Below, in pieces: positions 1-10,520 of a DNA stretch of 47,064 nucleotides (position 1 is its first letter; each line of letters opens with the position of its first letter). Source of the stretch: Gamarada debralockiae (lineage: Eukaryota > Ascomycota > Leotiomycetes > Helotiales > Hyphodiscaceae); assembly GCA_002803225.1 (NCBI GenBank), contig NXFV01002032.1, positions 1 to 47,064 on the forward strand. Reading direction: 5' to 3'. The notes beneath the pieces are model-generated. The model had not been told where the DNA came from and searched no databases. It was given only the letters and a program-made list of their open reading frames with translations. The position numbers were made by a program, and so were the translations under genes.

Positions 1-1000
1 TGTCGATTTGGTCAAGATGTGGATTTTTTTTGGCCCGAGCAAGTACTGGCGGCAAAACGGGCTGATGGACAGCGCTCGCTTACACCCAAAAACCCACTAA
101 AATGCAGCCCCGTCACCTAAAACCACCAAATCGGTTCTTGCGCGGACCTCGCGCGAAACACCGAAATTAAGGTCTCATCGAACGCGATATTTATGAACCT
201 CTACCCATCTCGAAAATGCTCCCTCATTGTTCACTCTTCTACAATTGCACTTGGACGAGGTCAGCGCCAAAAGAAGATATCAAATAAGGCAATAGAGATG
301 GCGAATCAGTCAAAGGCAAAGTAGTCAAACAAGCTACGAAGGGGACGAAGTAATAGATATATTAGAGTAGGAATAGTCTTGTTTCAACGTCTAGGAATAG
401 TATTATTTCGGGAGAAAATTACCTACAAACCAAGCCCTATTTCAATGATATCCAGGACCCTGAAACCCCTTGATTTTAAAGCGTTTTTAGGCTACTGCAA
501 TCACTGATTCTATGCCCTGGACTCAGGCTCTACAGGCTCTGTTTCAGCGATATTTTCAAAAACGTCGCATTGGCCAATGAGACGTCTTATTGATCAATTC
601 GATTTATTACTGAATAAGACGTCTAATTGGTGAATTAGATAGTCTGGTTGGTGAATCGGCATATTGGTAAATTCGATGCAACAGATAAGCCTTTTGCGGT
701 TAGTCCCGCGCGCCACTAGATTTGAATCGGAGTGCCCCACAGCCAACGGCACAAGCGGCTCAAGTATGGGCAGGGGTTGCTATCAAGGGTATTTATAGGA
801 GAGCTTTTGTCTGTAATTTGCTTGTGCAAGGAAGCAAATATCACGGTCGTCTCTCTCGAGATTGTATAGCTGAAGACAGCCACCTCTATACCTCCCTCTG
901 AGCTTTCTGTCGCGCCACTTTTGATGCCTCCAGCCTGCTCTCCCTTGCCCAATCTTCGTTCATGTCCTAGAATCAACGCGAATCCAAGGGTTCCACGCCT
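1..1000. other. Intergenic region, no gene seen
   Basis: No convincing coding frame was found on either strand. The segment contains AT-rich stretches and an inverted repeat near 574-630, listed separately. The last 100-200 bases probably include the promoter of the small membrane protein gene that follows. Confidence 0.5.
574..630. repeat. 18-bp inverted repeat (hairpin)
   Basis: The left arm 574-591 and right arm 613-630 are reverse complements at 17 of 18 positions, centred on GACGTCTTATT / AATAAGACGTC, with a 21-base loop. Short TTGGTGAAT-like repeats follow to about 670. It could be the remains of a small inverted-repeat element or a chance hairpin; no target duplication was recognised. 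Confidence 0.5.
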
Positions 1001-1435
1001 TTGATCAGTGCTTCTCCCACAGCCATGCGGCTCTCAACACAACAACAAGAGGCAAAACAATATGCGCTCATCGGCCTGGGCGTGATGTGTCTCTCAAACC
1101 TGACATTCCACGCCATCCTTCTGCCCAGAGACCAATACCCCGATTCTTCGCAGCAAAAACGCGCCGAAGACGCGTTGATTCTTGGAGTCGGGATTGTGGC
1201 AGTCAGCGCCTGGTTTGCAGGCTTCGTGGCTTGGTGCATCTGCTTCGGCATGGTCTCCGTCGAGGCAAGGAATACTGCGGTGATATATGGCCTTGTCGCT
1301 ACAAACGTTTCGCTGGTGTCTCTGCTGGTGCTGATGCCATCAGTCAGTCGACGCGTATACCTCGCTGTCACTGTGTGGCCGCTCTACGCCGCGATGATGG
1401 CCGGCACGGTGGGAGTGAAGGGAATTAGAGGTTGA
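1001..1435 (+). CDS. Small predicted multi-pass membrane protein
   Basis: An uninterrupted frame of 144 codons. An in-frame ATG at 1025 gives a more natural start (MRLSTQQQEAKQYAL, 136 aa). The protein has about four hydrophobic segments, around residues 25-40, 62-85, 92-112 and 120-138, separated by short polar loops, so it is probably an integral membrane protein with little soluble mass. No family was recognised and no catalytic motif is visible. There is no sign of introns. The hydrophobic periodicity argues for coding, although a long minus-strand frame overlaps 973-1371. The function is unknown. Confidence 0.55.
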   Translation: MISASPTAMRLSTQQQEAKQYALIGLGVMCLSNLTFHAILLPRDQYPDSSQQKRAEDALILGVGIVAVSAWFAGFVAWCICFGMVSVEARNTAVIYGLVATNVSLVSLLVLMPSVSRRVYLAVTVWPLYAAMMAGTVGVKGIRG

Positions 1436-1839
1436 TGTGTCAATGAGTCAAGATCGTGTCAAAAAGGATTAACTTGGAGCAGAGGGACATCGTCTCTTGG
1501 TACGAAGCTGGCGGCAGCTTGGGTTTAAGCTTCGATAGACTGGACCGAAACGGGCGTAGCATGACTGGTGTATAAAAATCTAAGACTACAACTCAGCATC
1601 TGCTGCTCAGACTGCTTTCTGATTTGGATTTTTCTCATGCCTGGCATTTGCTTATTGGAAATCTCTAATTCCTCACAAGGATATGATACAACTTCTCAGT
1701 AGAAGTGGGGAAGCTTCCCGTATTTTGGGTGCATCCCGCAAAGTTGTACCCAAAAAAAAAGCGTCAAGCAGCAAAATGTTAGCCCTCGAGGGGCTAGGGA
1801 CTGTGGTGGGCGGAAGCAGCTCCGCCTTGGGAAAGGGAA
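1436..1839. other. Intergenic region
   Basis: A short open frame from 1683 runs into the glucanase relic in a different phase. It may be frameshifted 5' sequence of that relic. No separate gene is supported. Confidence 0.4.
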
Positions 1840-2341
1840 ATGCCACCACTCTTGCAGATTACCGACAAAATAGCTGCGGCTGCAGCCCTCGTGGCCGAGG
1901 CTGACGCTGTCGTCGCGATAGGAAACGCGACGAAGTGCGCCGTTGCTGCTTCGGGTACATACTGGACAGGAAGTCTTTCTCGGAAGGGCACGGTACCTTG
2001 GGGCAACGACCCAAAATATGCCGTCTTTCGCAACGTGCTCGACTACGGTGCGGTGGGGGATGGGATCACCGTGAGTCTGGCGAACGAAACCTCTCTCCAT
2101 CGTCAACGTGCTGCGTAGTATCTCATCATATCATAAACTGACTGTCACCTGTCTCTCTTAGGACGACACGAAAGCCATCACGCGTGCCATGAGTAACGGC
2201 ACTCGGTGCGGCGAGAAATGCAACGGTTCCACGACGAATAACGCCATTGTTTATTTTCCCCCAGGCACATACTTGATCTCGACCACGGGCGTGACTTTAC
2301 ATTCGCCCCTACGCCTAGTCCAGAAACTTCTTCATATCTGA
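1840..2341 (+). pseudogene. Truncated GH55 exo-beta-1,3-glucanase relic
   Basis: The first frame ends with YAVFRNVLDYGAVGDGIT, followed by a GTGAGT donor at 2071 and a TTAG acceptor ending at 2161. Splicing restores phase and gives GDGIT-DDTKAI, the start of the pectate-lyase-like beta-helix typical of glycoside hydrolase family 55. Exon 2 continues with VYFPPGTYLIS and then stops at 2341. Intact GH55 enzymes are roughly 750 or more residues, secreted, and cleave fungal or plant beta-1,3-glucan. Here only the first 130-140 residues remain, without a clear signal peptide, and the catalytic half is absent. An upstream frame from 1683 may be the frameshifted 5' end. It is probably non-functional, although the splice site is still intact. 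Confidence 0.7.
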
Positions 2342-2715
2342 GGTGAAAAATAACAAAACGTAAAATACTAATTAAAAGTACTCTCATCTATCCATTTCAG
2401 ATACTTCAAAGTCCCTTTATGTCGATCGAGAAATAGAAGGAGTGACCAAGGATCTCATATCTACTGAGCTTCCTCTAAACTTTCTGATCGCTAAACCTGA
2501 TCGAAGAATTGATATTTTATCTTCCACTTAGTTGGTACCGTATGTTGTTAACGATTGGCCGGTTCCTGCTGTAAGTTCTTAATTCGATTGCGCTCCCCTC
2601 TCCAGAACGCCGAAGAATGCCCAGCCTAGAAAAGCACCCTCTTTGCCACTCCCAAATATGCTCATTATGCCCACTATTTAAATCCCAAACGCCTAACAAA
2701 TCCACTGGCATCTAA
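2342..2715. other. Intergenic region
   Basis: AT-rich sequence between the 3' ends of the GH55 relic and the rhomboid gene. No further GH55 homology could be read in any frame. Confidence 0.4.
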
Positions 2716-3639
2716 TCAGAAAAGCTTTCCCACCCTACCTCTCCGTAAAGCGACAAGCCACCAGACAAAGCCGAACGCCATGCCGCCTAGATGATCCACG
2801 TGCCCTAACCATGGCAACCACCCCTGGTTGATAGATCCAAAACTTAGAGCCACCGAAATCACCATAAGCCACCGCAGATTCATAGGAATGAACATGAGCG
2901 ACACGGGCATTTCAGGATAAACAAACGAAAGTGCTGATACGATCCCAAAGATCGCACCAGAAGCTCCAACAGCCCTATTTTCAAAGCGTAGCCTCTCGAT
3001 CTTCTGCCAATACCCCAATTGCAGTATTCCTCCAACAACGGCAGATCCAACCCAGATGATAGCGAAGTGGGGGAAGCCGTACCATGACACAATTGTTCGT
3101 CCGAAGCCCCATAGTGCTAACATGTTGAAGCCCAGATGCGCTAGGTTACTGTGTGCGAATGTATGTGTTAATAACACGTAGTATCGACCTTCGCGCATAT
3201 TCTGGAGCGACAGCACGAAATGCTTGTTGAAGCTTTCAAGCGCCGCATAGGCTTTCTTCGAGCCATTTTGCCTGAGTTCTCCTATCTGGAATGCTTCATA
3301 ACCGAAGAGCCCTACACATCCTGTAATGATGCTTCCGACGATCAATGAACTGGAGTCGCTTCCAAAGGGTGCTGGGGGTGGGGGTGGGGGTGGAGGTTGA
3401 TTGTATTCTGAGGGAAACGTTTGGGTTTGTATTCGGGGGCTTCGATGCGGCCGAGAATGAAGCATAATACTGCTACTGAATGGTCTTCTCGGTTGTGGTG
3501 CGACCTTCCAATTGACTTGATGCAGCTGCATAAGGGTCAGCCAAGAACGCGACTCGTAAAAATAGGAAGACATACCATTGCTCGCGCAGCTGGCTGTGTG
3601 CGGGGGAAAGCCCGCAGGCCGATTGAATAGACGGTCCAC
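2716..3639 (-). CDS. Rhomboid-family intramembrane serine protease, probably mitochondrial
   Basis: The 307-residue product has an N-terminus rich in Arg and Ser that looks like a mitochondrial presequence, a proline run at about residues 82-89, a first membrane helix at about 98-115, and a rhomboid core from about 150. The core shows HLGFN (His168, Asn172), the catalytic serine in GASGA (Ser227) and the catalytic histidine in DHLGG (His283), with membrane helices between them. Rhomboid proteases cleave single-pass membrane proteins within the bilayer. Mitochondrial members such as Pcp1/PARL process inner-membrane substrates, but Pcp1 is usually longer, so this may be the shorter fungal paralogue. 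It is transcribed away from the Mtf2-like gene. Met22 is an alternative start. Confidence 0.9.
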   Translation of the reverse strand: MDRLFNRPAGFPPHTASCASNGMSSYFYESRSWLTLMQLHQVNWKVAPQPRRPFSSSIMLHSRPHRSPRIQTQTFPSEYNQPPPPPPPPAPFGSDSSSLIVGSIITGCVGLFGYEAFQIGELRQNGSKKAYAALESFNKHFVLSLQNMREGRYYVLLTHTFAHSNLAHLGFNMLALWGFGRTIVSWYGFPHFAIIWVGSAVVGGILQLGYWQKIERLRFENRAVGASGAIFGIVSALSFVYPEMPVSLMFIPMNLRWLMVISVALSFGSINQGWLPWLGHVDHLGGMAFGFVWWLVALRRGRVGKLF

Positions 3640-4142
3640 AGACTTGCCATTGTGTTGGAATCACGTTGAGGTTCGATTTCTCCATGGAAATCAGTATATC
3701 AAGAGACCTTGAGGTAAAGAGATCTTGAGGTAAGGAGACAACAGTAAGCCTCGTTTGACTGTCCAGGTTCACTTTGGAAATCACCTTACAGTCACCTCAT
3801 TCCCTGCAATAGCATCAAGGTCAGGAGCAACGATTGGTGGTCAATGGCAGTGAAGATTTGGACGTGTCAGACAAAAGCCAGTTATTGTGTTTGCAGCGAT
3901 GTGTGAGAGCTGAAGCTTGGGTATAGCTCGGTGTGGACTGGGCAAAACTGGGGGTGGGTCTATCTAGGGAGAAAGTGTGACATCGTGTTTATTAGTAATT
4001 ATCCTTGTCTTTTCTAAATATTTTCTGAAGCTTCGACGTTTGAGCAGAACTTCAATAACTCTAAGTCCTTGTTCGCAAGAGATCCCATGGGCCGCCTCTC
4101 ATAGAACTCATTATGTCGAGTCTGCCATAAACTTCCTCAACT
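3640..4142. promoter_or_regulatory. Divergent intergenic/promoter region
   Basis: About 500 bases separate the start codons of the rhomboid (minus) and Mtf2-like (plus) genes. Both products look mitochondrial, so a shared bidirectional promoter is plausible. This is inferred from layout alone; no specific operator was recognised. Confidence 0.4.
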
Positions 4143-5768
4143 ATGGCACCAAAAGCTGCGGTTGAAGCCCTTCCAACCGTTCTTTCCGCCGTTCTTCCAA
4201 CAATGACGCCCTTTCTCTACCAGACGAGAACACTTGCAAGTTTGCATTGGACAAGAAGTAGATCGATTGCACGACCTCAATTGTCTGAGACGAGAAGGCA
4301 CTTCAGTGGGAGTGTGGCTCGGCATGTTGTCCACGCCAAGCGAGATGAAACGACGACCACCGCTGCCGCTCCTGAAGAGAGGAAAGGGCTGACGATCAGG
4401 AGGACGACGGTGATGCATAGCTCTACACCTCGATTTTCTGGGGACATCTACGGACAGAATCCTGGCTCTCGAAGCGTAGCAGGCAAGCCGCAGAAAGAGC
4501 CTCGTGGATCGATCGTACGAAGAGTGTACGAGCCCGAAGCCGCAGCGGCGCAAGCAGACATACCATGGGATCCAGCAGAGATGATAGACAATGACTTTGA
4601 GGACGTCGAATCGAGGAATCCATACGAGGCAGAAGACGACATTTTCGACGACGAAAACAAAGTCGATGTATGGACACGAAAATTCGACCCAAGTAAAGAT
4701 CGACAAACGACCATTACTCCCTCTGAACGCGCTGCCTTCGAGACCATCTTCGAGAATATCCGCAATAAGACAAAGAATGCGAAGCGATATGACGTTTTTG
4801 ATGAGGAAAACACGGATCCTGCTGCTAGGGAGAGAGCAAAGGCCAGGCTGGAGGGTATTCTGGGTAATGCGATGGCTGCAAACATCCCTCGGACACGCGA
4901 CGAGATGGAGATAGTGGTCAACCGATATCCGCCCTCTTTACGTGCGTTAGCTGCAAAAGCTGTTGGTCTTGATTTTGACGAGTCGCATTTTGAGGAGAAT
5001 GCGAAAGAGGAGGAAGAGGCGATGGACAATGATCAGCTCGAAGAGCTGCGGAAGCCTATACGTGAGGCAGTTGAGACTGAGATGCGGGCTGCGAGGACGG
5101 ATTTTGAGCTATGGGCTGTGATGGAGAAGGAAGTGTTTCCATTGATTGAAAAGCTGGGCTTACAGGGAGCTGGGAAGAAGGAGACTTCTGTTAAGAAGCG
5201 TGGGAAGAAGCCCAGGATAACCCGCCAAACGAGTGCGACAAATTTTATTCTGCCTCCAGAAGATGAGCAAATCCGCCAATTTGAATCCATTGTCCATGAG
5301 GGCCAGGTCGTACCACCACTCGCTTTTTACGGGCCACTCTACCCCTCCTACCTTCTCCTCGGTCTCCGACTCCTCGACCGCTCCTTCGCCAAGCCGTCTC
5401 CCCTCACTTTATCTATCCTCCCCAAGATCAAGTCACTCGGCCTCATCTCCCATGTCCTAGGTGCATCAACGCAATTATACAATGAACTCCTGATCATACA
5501 CTGGTACCGCCATGACGATTTCCGCGGTACCCTCAGTCTATTGTCTGAGATGGAGCAATCGGGTCTGAATTTCAACAGGGAGACACTCGAGATTATCGAT
5601 GATATCATGAGGATGCAAGGACGGATCTTGAGGGGCGATAGGGGCACCGCTTTGAAGACGCTCTGGAGTCTGCCTGAATTCGCGCCCGGCAAATTTGGGT
5701 ATTGGCAGAGGAAGATTACGAAGATGCTTGCGGAAAGGGAAAACACTGCCGGGCGGTTGAGCTATTGA
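4143..5768 (+). CDS. Mtf2-like mitochondrial RNA-processing/translation protein
   Basis: A single-exon frame of 541 residues. The first ~60 residues are basic and hydroxylated with an Arg-rich HFSGSVARH segment, typical of a mitochondrial targeting sequence. A charged low-complexity middle follows. The C-terminal domain (about residues 300-535) shows RTDFELWAVMEKEVF, GPLYPSYLLLGLRLLDRSF, YNELLIIHWYRHDDFRG and LWSLPEFAPGKFGYW. These match my memory of the fungal Mtf2-like C-terminal domain, related to yeast Mtf2/Nam1, which couples mitochondrial transcripts to RNA processing and translation. Its 3' end is convergent with the DUF3602 gene across about 230 bases of pyrimidine-rich sequence. Met21 is an alternative start. 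I am sure of the domain family but not of strict orthology to yeast MTF2. Confidence 0.85.
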   Translation: MAPKAAVEALPTVLSAVLPTMTPFLYQTRTLASLHWTRSRSIARPQLSETRRHFSGSVARHVVHAKRDETTTTAAAPEERKGLTIRRTTVMHSSTPRFSGDIYGQNPGSRSVAGKPQKEPRGSIVRRVYEPEAAAAQADIPWDPAEMIDNDFEDVESRNPYEAEDDIFDDENKVDVWTRKFDPSKDRQTTITPSERAAFETIFENIRNKTKNAKRYDVFDEENTDPAARERAKARLEGILGNAMAANIPRTRDEMEIVVNRYPPSLRALAAKAVGLDFDESHFEENAKEEEEAMDNDQLEELRKPIREAVETEMRAARTDFELWAVMEKEVFPLIEKLGLQGAGKKETSVKKRGKKPRITRQTSATNFILPPEDEQIRQFESIVHEGQVVPPLAFYGPLYPSYLLLGLRLLDRSFAKPSPLTLSILPKIKSLGLISHVLGASTQLYNELLIIHWYRHDDFRGTLSLLSEMEQSGLNFNRETLEIIDDIMRMQGRILRGDRGTALKTLWSLPEFAPGKFGYWQRKITKMLAERENTAGRLSY

Positions 5769-5996
5769 TGGAACCGTCTCTTAAAGTCCAGCAATGAAGT
5801 CAAAGAGGACTTGTATAATATTGCGGAAACGCTTTTGTATCATATGCTCATACACATATCCTTCTCACCTGTGGTATCATTTTGTCTCTCTACTCACTTT
5901 ATTCCCACTTTTCTCTCGTCGTACCATCGCCCGTGTGATATTCTCCATTTTCAATTTCAATATATTCCTTCATGTCCCGTCCCCATTCCTTAAATA

Positions 5997-6597
5997 TCAC
6001 TCCTTCCTTTCAGCCCCATCAACATCCTTATACCCCTCCACCCCTCCTTCTCCGTCTGTTGCATTCGTACTCCCCTTCCTACTAAACAGATTCAAAAGCG
6101 TCGTGCGCTTCCCATCCGGACTCGAAGAAGGCGAAGTAGCTGTGATACTCGACCATACACTCGATCGTCTTCGTGTTCCGTCTGCGTTTGTTCGTGGTGG
6201 GTAGATCACTTCTGAGGGTCTCCCTGTTGCAATACATCAGCAACAACCCCCAAAAATTTTGAGGGTGAATATATAGAAGCAGCATACGTATATTCCCCGC
6301 CCCACCAATCCCATAACTCTTCTTCTGCTCAATTGGCAGCGGTCCTGCTCCACCATTACTCGCCATTCTTTTCCTATTCACTTGCCCACCCCTGCTCGGT
6401 ACAGTCGTCGTCCGTGGACCCGAATACCTCAGATTAGTCGGCGGAATATGTATCTTCGGTTTCTTGGCCGGAAGGAGGTGTTCACAGCTACTACTGAAGT
6501 TTTGTGCAGGATAGGTGTATGAGGAGGAGCTGTAGATGGAGGGAGGCTGAGAGGTTGCCATTGGAGTGGGACTTGAGAGGCTTCTTATGGATACCAT
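5997..6597 (-). CDS. DUF3602 family protein (two exons)
   Basis: Exon 1 is 6288-6597 and exon 2 is 5997-6211. The 76-nt intron (6212-6287) has a GTATGC donor and a CTCAG acceptor, and splicing joins the frame as GGAGNI-QVIYPPR. The product is about 174 residues, rich in Ser, Pro and basic residues. GIGGAGNI and NADGTRRRSSVW resemble the glycine-rich repeats of DUF3602 proteins, such as yeast Par32, a TOR-regulated phosphoprotein that influences ammonium transporters. The protein is predicted to be disordered and phosphorylated. A second ATG at 6561 (MATSQPPS) is an alternative start. Only part of the usual repeat set is present, so the family call is good and the function is inferred. Confidence 0.75.
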
Positions 6598-7668
6598 GCT
6601 ATGGAACTATCTGTGGCGATTGGTATCCAGGTATGACTGGTGGATAGGGCTGATGAGAGATGGCCTGATAGATCATCGATGCAGAGATGTATGTGTAGGT
6701 GCTTGGCAGAGTATATACAAAGTACTTCAGCGGCGCTTGTTTTGCCGTTGCGTACACCATACAGTACCATCACGCGCGCTTTGACTAGGGCCTTATAAAT
6801 GAAAATTCGATAACGACACCTAACCCCATTCGTCATTGCAGTGGAAATGACATGTTTGTGAGATCGATGCTACGGGAAGAATTGTGGTGGACAAGGGAGA
6901 CGCAATGGATGGCCAGTGGAGGCCAAGGACGTTATCGAGTGGCTGAATTTCAGGGGACCCGCCAAGATCTTGGTTGGAGGGACAAGCTTTGTGGGGCGAC
7001 ACCTGGCGTCGATCGTGCAGGGGTGACAGGGGGAAAGATAAGGAGTGCGGGGGGTTTATGTGGGTTTCCCAAAAGGCTCACGTGTACATTTGAGCTTCCA
7101 TTGACCACTCTGTCACTCCGCATTTGAGGCTCCAGAGCATTGCGACTTTCTGAGATCGGTTTGCGACGTGTTTTGAGGCTCTGAGGGAGATGGAAGGGGA
7201 GATGAGCGGGAGATTACCACATGCAAAAGAACTTGCTTTTCCCGTCCCATGTCTGATGTCTCGAGTCGTAATCTTAAAATTTCTCAATTGAATAATGCAA
7301 TTGTCCTCCAAGTCCAACACTCATCTCATACCCCGCCTACCGATACGGCACAAACAACGTTAGACAACGTAACCATCGCCTCTTGGCCGAACTAGTTGAA
7401 CGGGAACAGACATTCTCGAAGACGGGTCATACTTCCACCTGTCTCACCACAATCAATTGATAAAACGGCATTGAACACATTATCACTACTACCTGCAGTT
7501 ATCCTGATTTCTGTGCTTGAGATTGCTCTGATGTTATTCTATGTACCTGTTCTTCTTGTTCTGTTCTTCAGACTCCTGACCTTGGATATGAAGAGCTTCA
7601 TTTTTGAAATGCTCAGAATTCCTTTTCTAGGCTCTGGCAACGGCCTGCCCTCATGTGCAAATGGGAAA
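6598..7668. other. Intergenic region, no gene seen
   Basis: Several short open frames occur on both strands, but none has recognisable motifs, splice-linked continuation or coding-like composition. It probably includes the promoter of the DUF3602 gene and 3' sequence of the broken gene to the right. Confidence 0.4.
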
Positions 7669-9271
7669 TTACTTCTCAGCGCTATGTAATGCCCCAAGCC
7701 GTATCCTGGTCCAAACCTCATTCAATTCGTATCTATTTGGTCCATATCTCCTCGTCTGATCGTAATTCATCACCTTGTACGTCTGGGCATACGCCGAGAG
7801 CAGATTATTATTGACCGGAACGTATTGTGGGATCACAACCGCTGGTGGAACAGGTAATGTCGCTAGTGGTGGCCTCAGTGGTGTTTACTCTTCGTCTTCA
7901 GAGATTAAGTCGACAAAGTATGGGCTTTTGGTCTCGCCTTCGTCGCCATTTGCCTCTCTCTCTATTCGAAGCTTTTAACATCAGAGAAGTCTTCGTTTGG
8001 CTCTTCATTGAGGCGGTGGTGTTAAGGGTTTTGGCGGACTCGGTGGGATGGCCAGTGTTGGTTGGAATTACCTAATTGGGTATAGCCTGTATTTTCCCTT
8101 CTTTTGTGGTATAAGAGGAGCTCTTCCCCTCCTTGTATTTCAGCTCCTTAGATATCAGCTAGGTCTAGGAATGCCACTATATTTCGCCCCCAAAATACAG
8201 CTCAACTGACAGCCAGGTTCTCCTGATCGACCTCGCCCTCTTCTTCGTCGCCTGAAGATGGAAAGCCGAAGAAGTCGGTTTCACCGGAGCCATCGGAGTC
8301 AACAGCGGAGTAATCTGCCTTGTTAGCGATATGTTGCGTCAAGACGACTTCTAGTTTCTGACTCAGTTGTGTTGTACTCACATCCTGGCTTTTCGGTTGC
8401 TGTAAGGAATTCATCTCGTTGATACTTGAAGTGGTGGGTTACGGATCGATCTTCATGTCGATGAGGATGGGGATGAAGCAGCAGAGAGCATGGCTGCTTT
8501 GCTACTCTTCTCTGGAGGCAGGATTTTCACTGTCGGAAGAATTGTATGAATCTCTGACAACTCTGTTCGATTGGACAATGCCGGACTTGGGCTTTGGCAC
8601 GGGACGTGTTGGTCTGTCGTGGTTTGCTCCATGAGGCTTCTCGGGAAAACGTCCGTGGCTATTTCCTGCCATAGGCGGAGACTTAATAGATGGCAATACA
8701 TCTTTGGCCGCAGCCCTGTCGTTGGTCTCAGTACTAGGAGAGGTGTTCTCTGAATTTATCGTCGGAGAGGAACTCGCCCTATCGGGCGACTTCTTAGAGA
8801 AGCACCCATGGTTGTATCTGACAACGGATTGAATTTTTGAAGACCTGTCAGATGGATCTTTGATTGCAGTATTAAGTCCACGAGTTTCATCATCGAGAGG
8901 ATTCTTCTCCCAAGCTACCCTCACGGAAAGTCCCAGAGCAAGCGAGACGCACCGGTCGACACTATTGTCAATTCTCTTTACTTGTTGATAAGGACTGCCA
9001 AGGATGACTTCGTGGTCCGGAAAAGACTGGATTCGTCTTCCTTCCATGACTGTCAAAGGCCGATGCTGGTCCTAGTGGAGAAGCGTTCCCATTCGAGAAT
9101 CTCGAAAGTGGCTGGCGACAGTAAAGGTTCCAAACCGACCCTTTGGATCAACTCGTCCCCATGCCCTGGGCCCCTCAGGATGCGGGATCGGCTCGTAACC
9201 GGGCTCCTTCGAGAATTGGGGGAGCCACAGCTCCCGGCATCAAGCATGAAAGTTGACAGCTGATATCCCAT
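7669..9271 (-). pseudogene. Frame-broken gene of unknown family
   Basis: Protein-like segments follow one another on the minus strand in changing frames. The first, 9053-9271, contains ATFEILEWERFSTRTSIGL and stops. The sense continues in the next frame at 9056 with TVMEGRRIQSFPDHEVILG and runs to 8502; one missing T in the CTTT run would explain the break. A Ser- and acidic-rich segment follows at 8202-8414 (SGETDFFGF, GDEEEGEV). The last part, about 7669-8000, comprises short acidic pieces in two frames and a clean C-terminus with PPAVVIPQYVPVNNN and YELNEVWTRIRLG, ending at 7669. Some breaks could be introns, for example at GTGAGT near 8388, but I found no phase-consistent model for the whole. 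The family was not recognised. Either this is a decaying gene or the assembly carries indels. Confidence 0.5.
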
Positions 9272-10520
9272 TCGTACAATGGCGCGGATAAGCTGAGATA
9301 GGACGTCTTAATCCCTCCCTGTCAGATGAGCTGGTTGCTATGGCAACGGTTGTGTACACATATCTCGGGTTCTGGCAACCCTACCTTTTCTTCCCTCCTT
9401 AGATATCTATGAATACATGATTTTACCACACAGTATCGTCTGACTCGACACTCCTTTTCTCTTTCTGGGCATGTTAAAACATTTTCCAGTAGGCCTTATT
9501 TCGGGTGATGGAAATCGATATATGCTGCCACTGAAGCAACGAGGCTCTGGTTCTTCAGTCCTTTCTTCTTGGTGTGAGTAGATAAATTCAACTTGCTAAA
9601 ATCTTGACACGGGCTGCCAGCTGATATAGAGTCTATGTCTCCGGGTCAAGGAATGAGATTCGATTTCGTGGGATCGCCCCGCACGGCGTGGAAAAGCTGA
9701 TCATTGACCGAGTCAAAATATAATTTTGTGTCCCGAGGGTCCTGAAATTTGCAAAATATGCATAGATAGCGATCTTGTCCATATCCACAGACCATTCATT
9801 GTAGTACACAGCAACTGAATCCCAGCCGTAAGCAGGCCACGGATAATCTTTGTAGCCACACCGGGTGTGCGCAAGATAAAGAGAGTACGGGTGAAGTCAC
9901 TTGTACTCTTTGTACACGATACCTTGAATACTACTTGCTTCTTCGCACAGTGGTCTCGCACCTTGAACTCATACTTTAATTTGCATCTTATCCTTGTGCC
10001 TTAAATTTGCGTTGTGTAGCCTTGCCCTTTATCTTTGAACTTTGTAACAAATTTATAAAGAATAAAGCTACGAGAGTAAATCGCGACATCATAACTGCGT
10101 GTCAGTGTAAGCAAAGCTTATAGACGTTGTGAGTCGCGATAAGGGGGTTGTAAAGTGCGAAAGCGGAGGAAGTAACAAAAGATCTTAATGATTAAGCCTA
10201 TTATAAGGTCTGAAAACGAGGTCTCATTTAAATACTCGCAACAGCAAGGTGACGACGGGGTTAAGCGGCAGGATCTTGGAGCATCCCTAATTGTTCTTGA
10301 CACTCGGTGTGTCTGTAGGAAGTATTGGTCGGCGTCGGGACAACTTGAGCTGTAATATTTAAACGCCCCATTACCCCGACAGGGCTTACAGACCAATCAA
10401 ATTCACGAGTTAGTGGGATCTGGATGTCTCTTGTCGGTATATAACAACTATTTCTGCACTGTTTGCTTTTTGTTTCATTTTTATTCCATTCTGGCATGGG
10501 AACGAAATAGGACTGAGAAA
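9272..10520. other. Intergenic region
   Basis: About 1.25 kb without a supported gene. The right end is the upstream region of the amidohydrolase gene. No repeats or RNA genes were recognised. Confidence 0.4.

Noticed and set aside
973..1371. Long minus-strand open frame opposite the small membrane protein
   Set aside because: It is a mirror of the plus-strand gene, without motifs or hydrophobic pattern of its own.
3473..3784. Minus-strand frame overlapping the rhomboid N-terminus
   Set aside because: It runs in a different frame from the rhomboid catalytic core and has no motif; overlap with the 5' end of that gene explains it.
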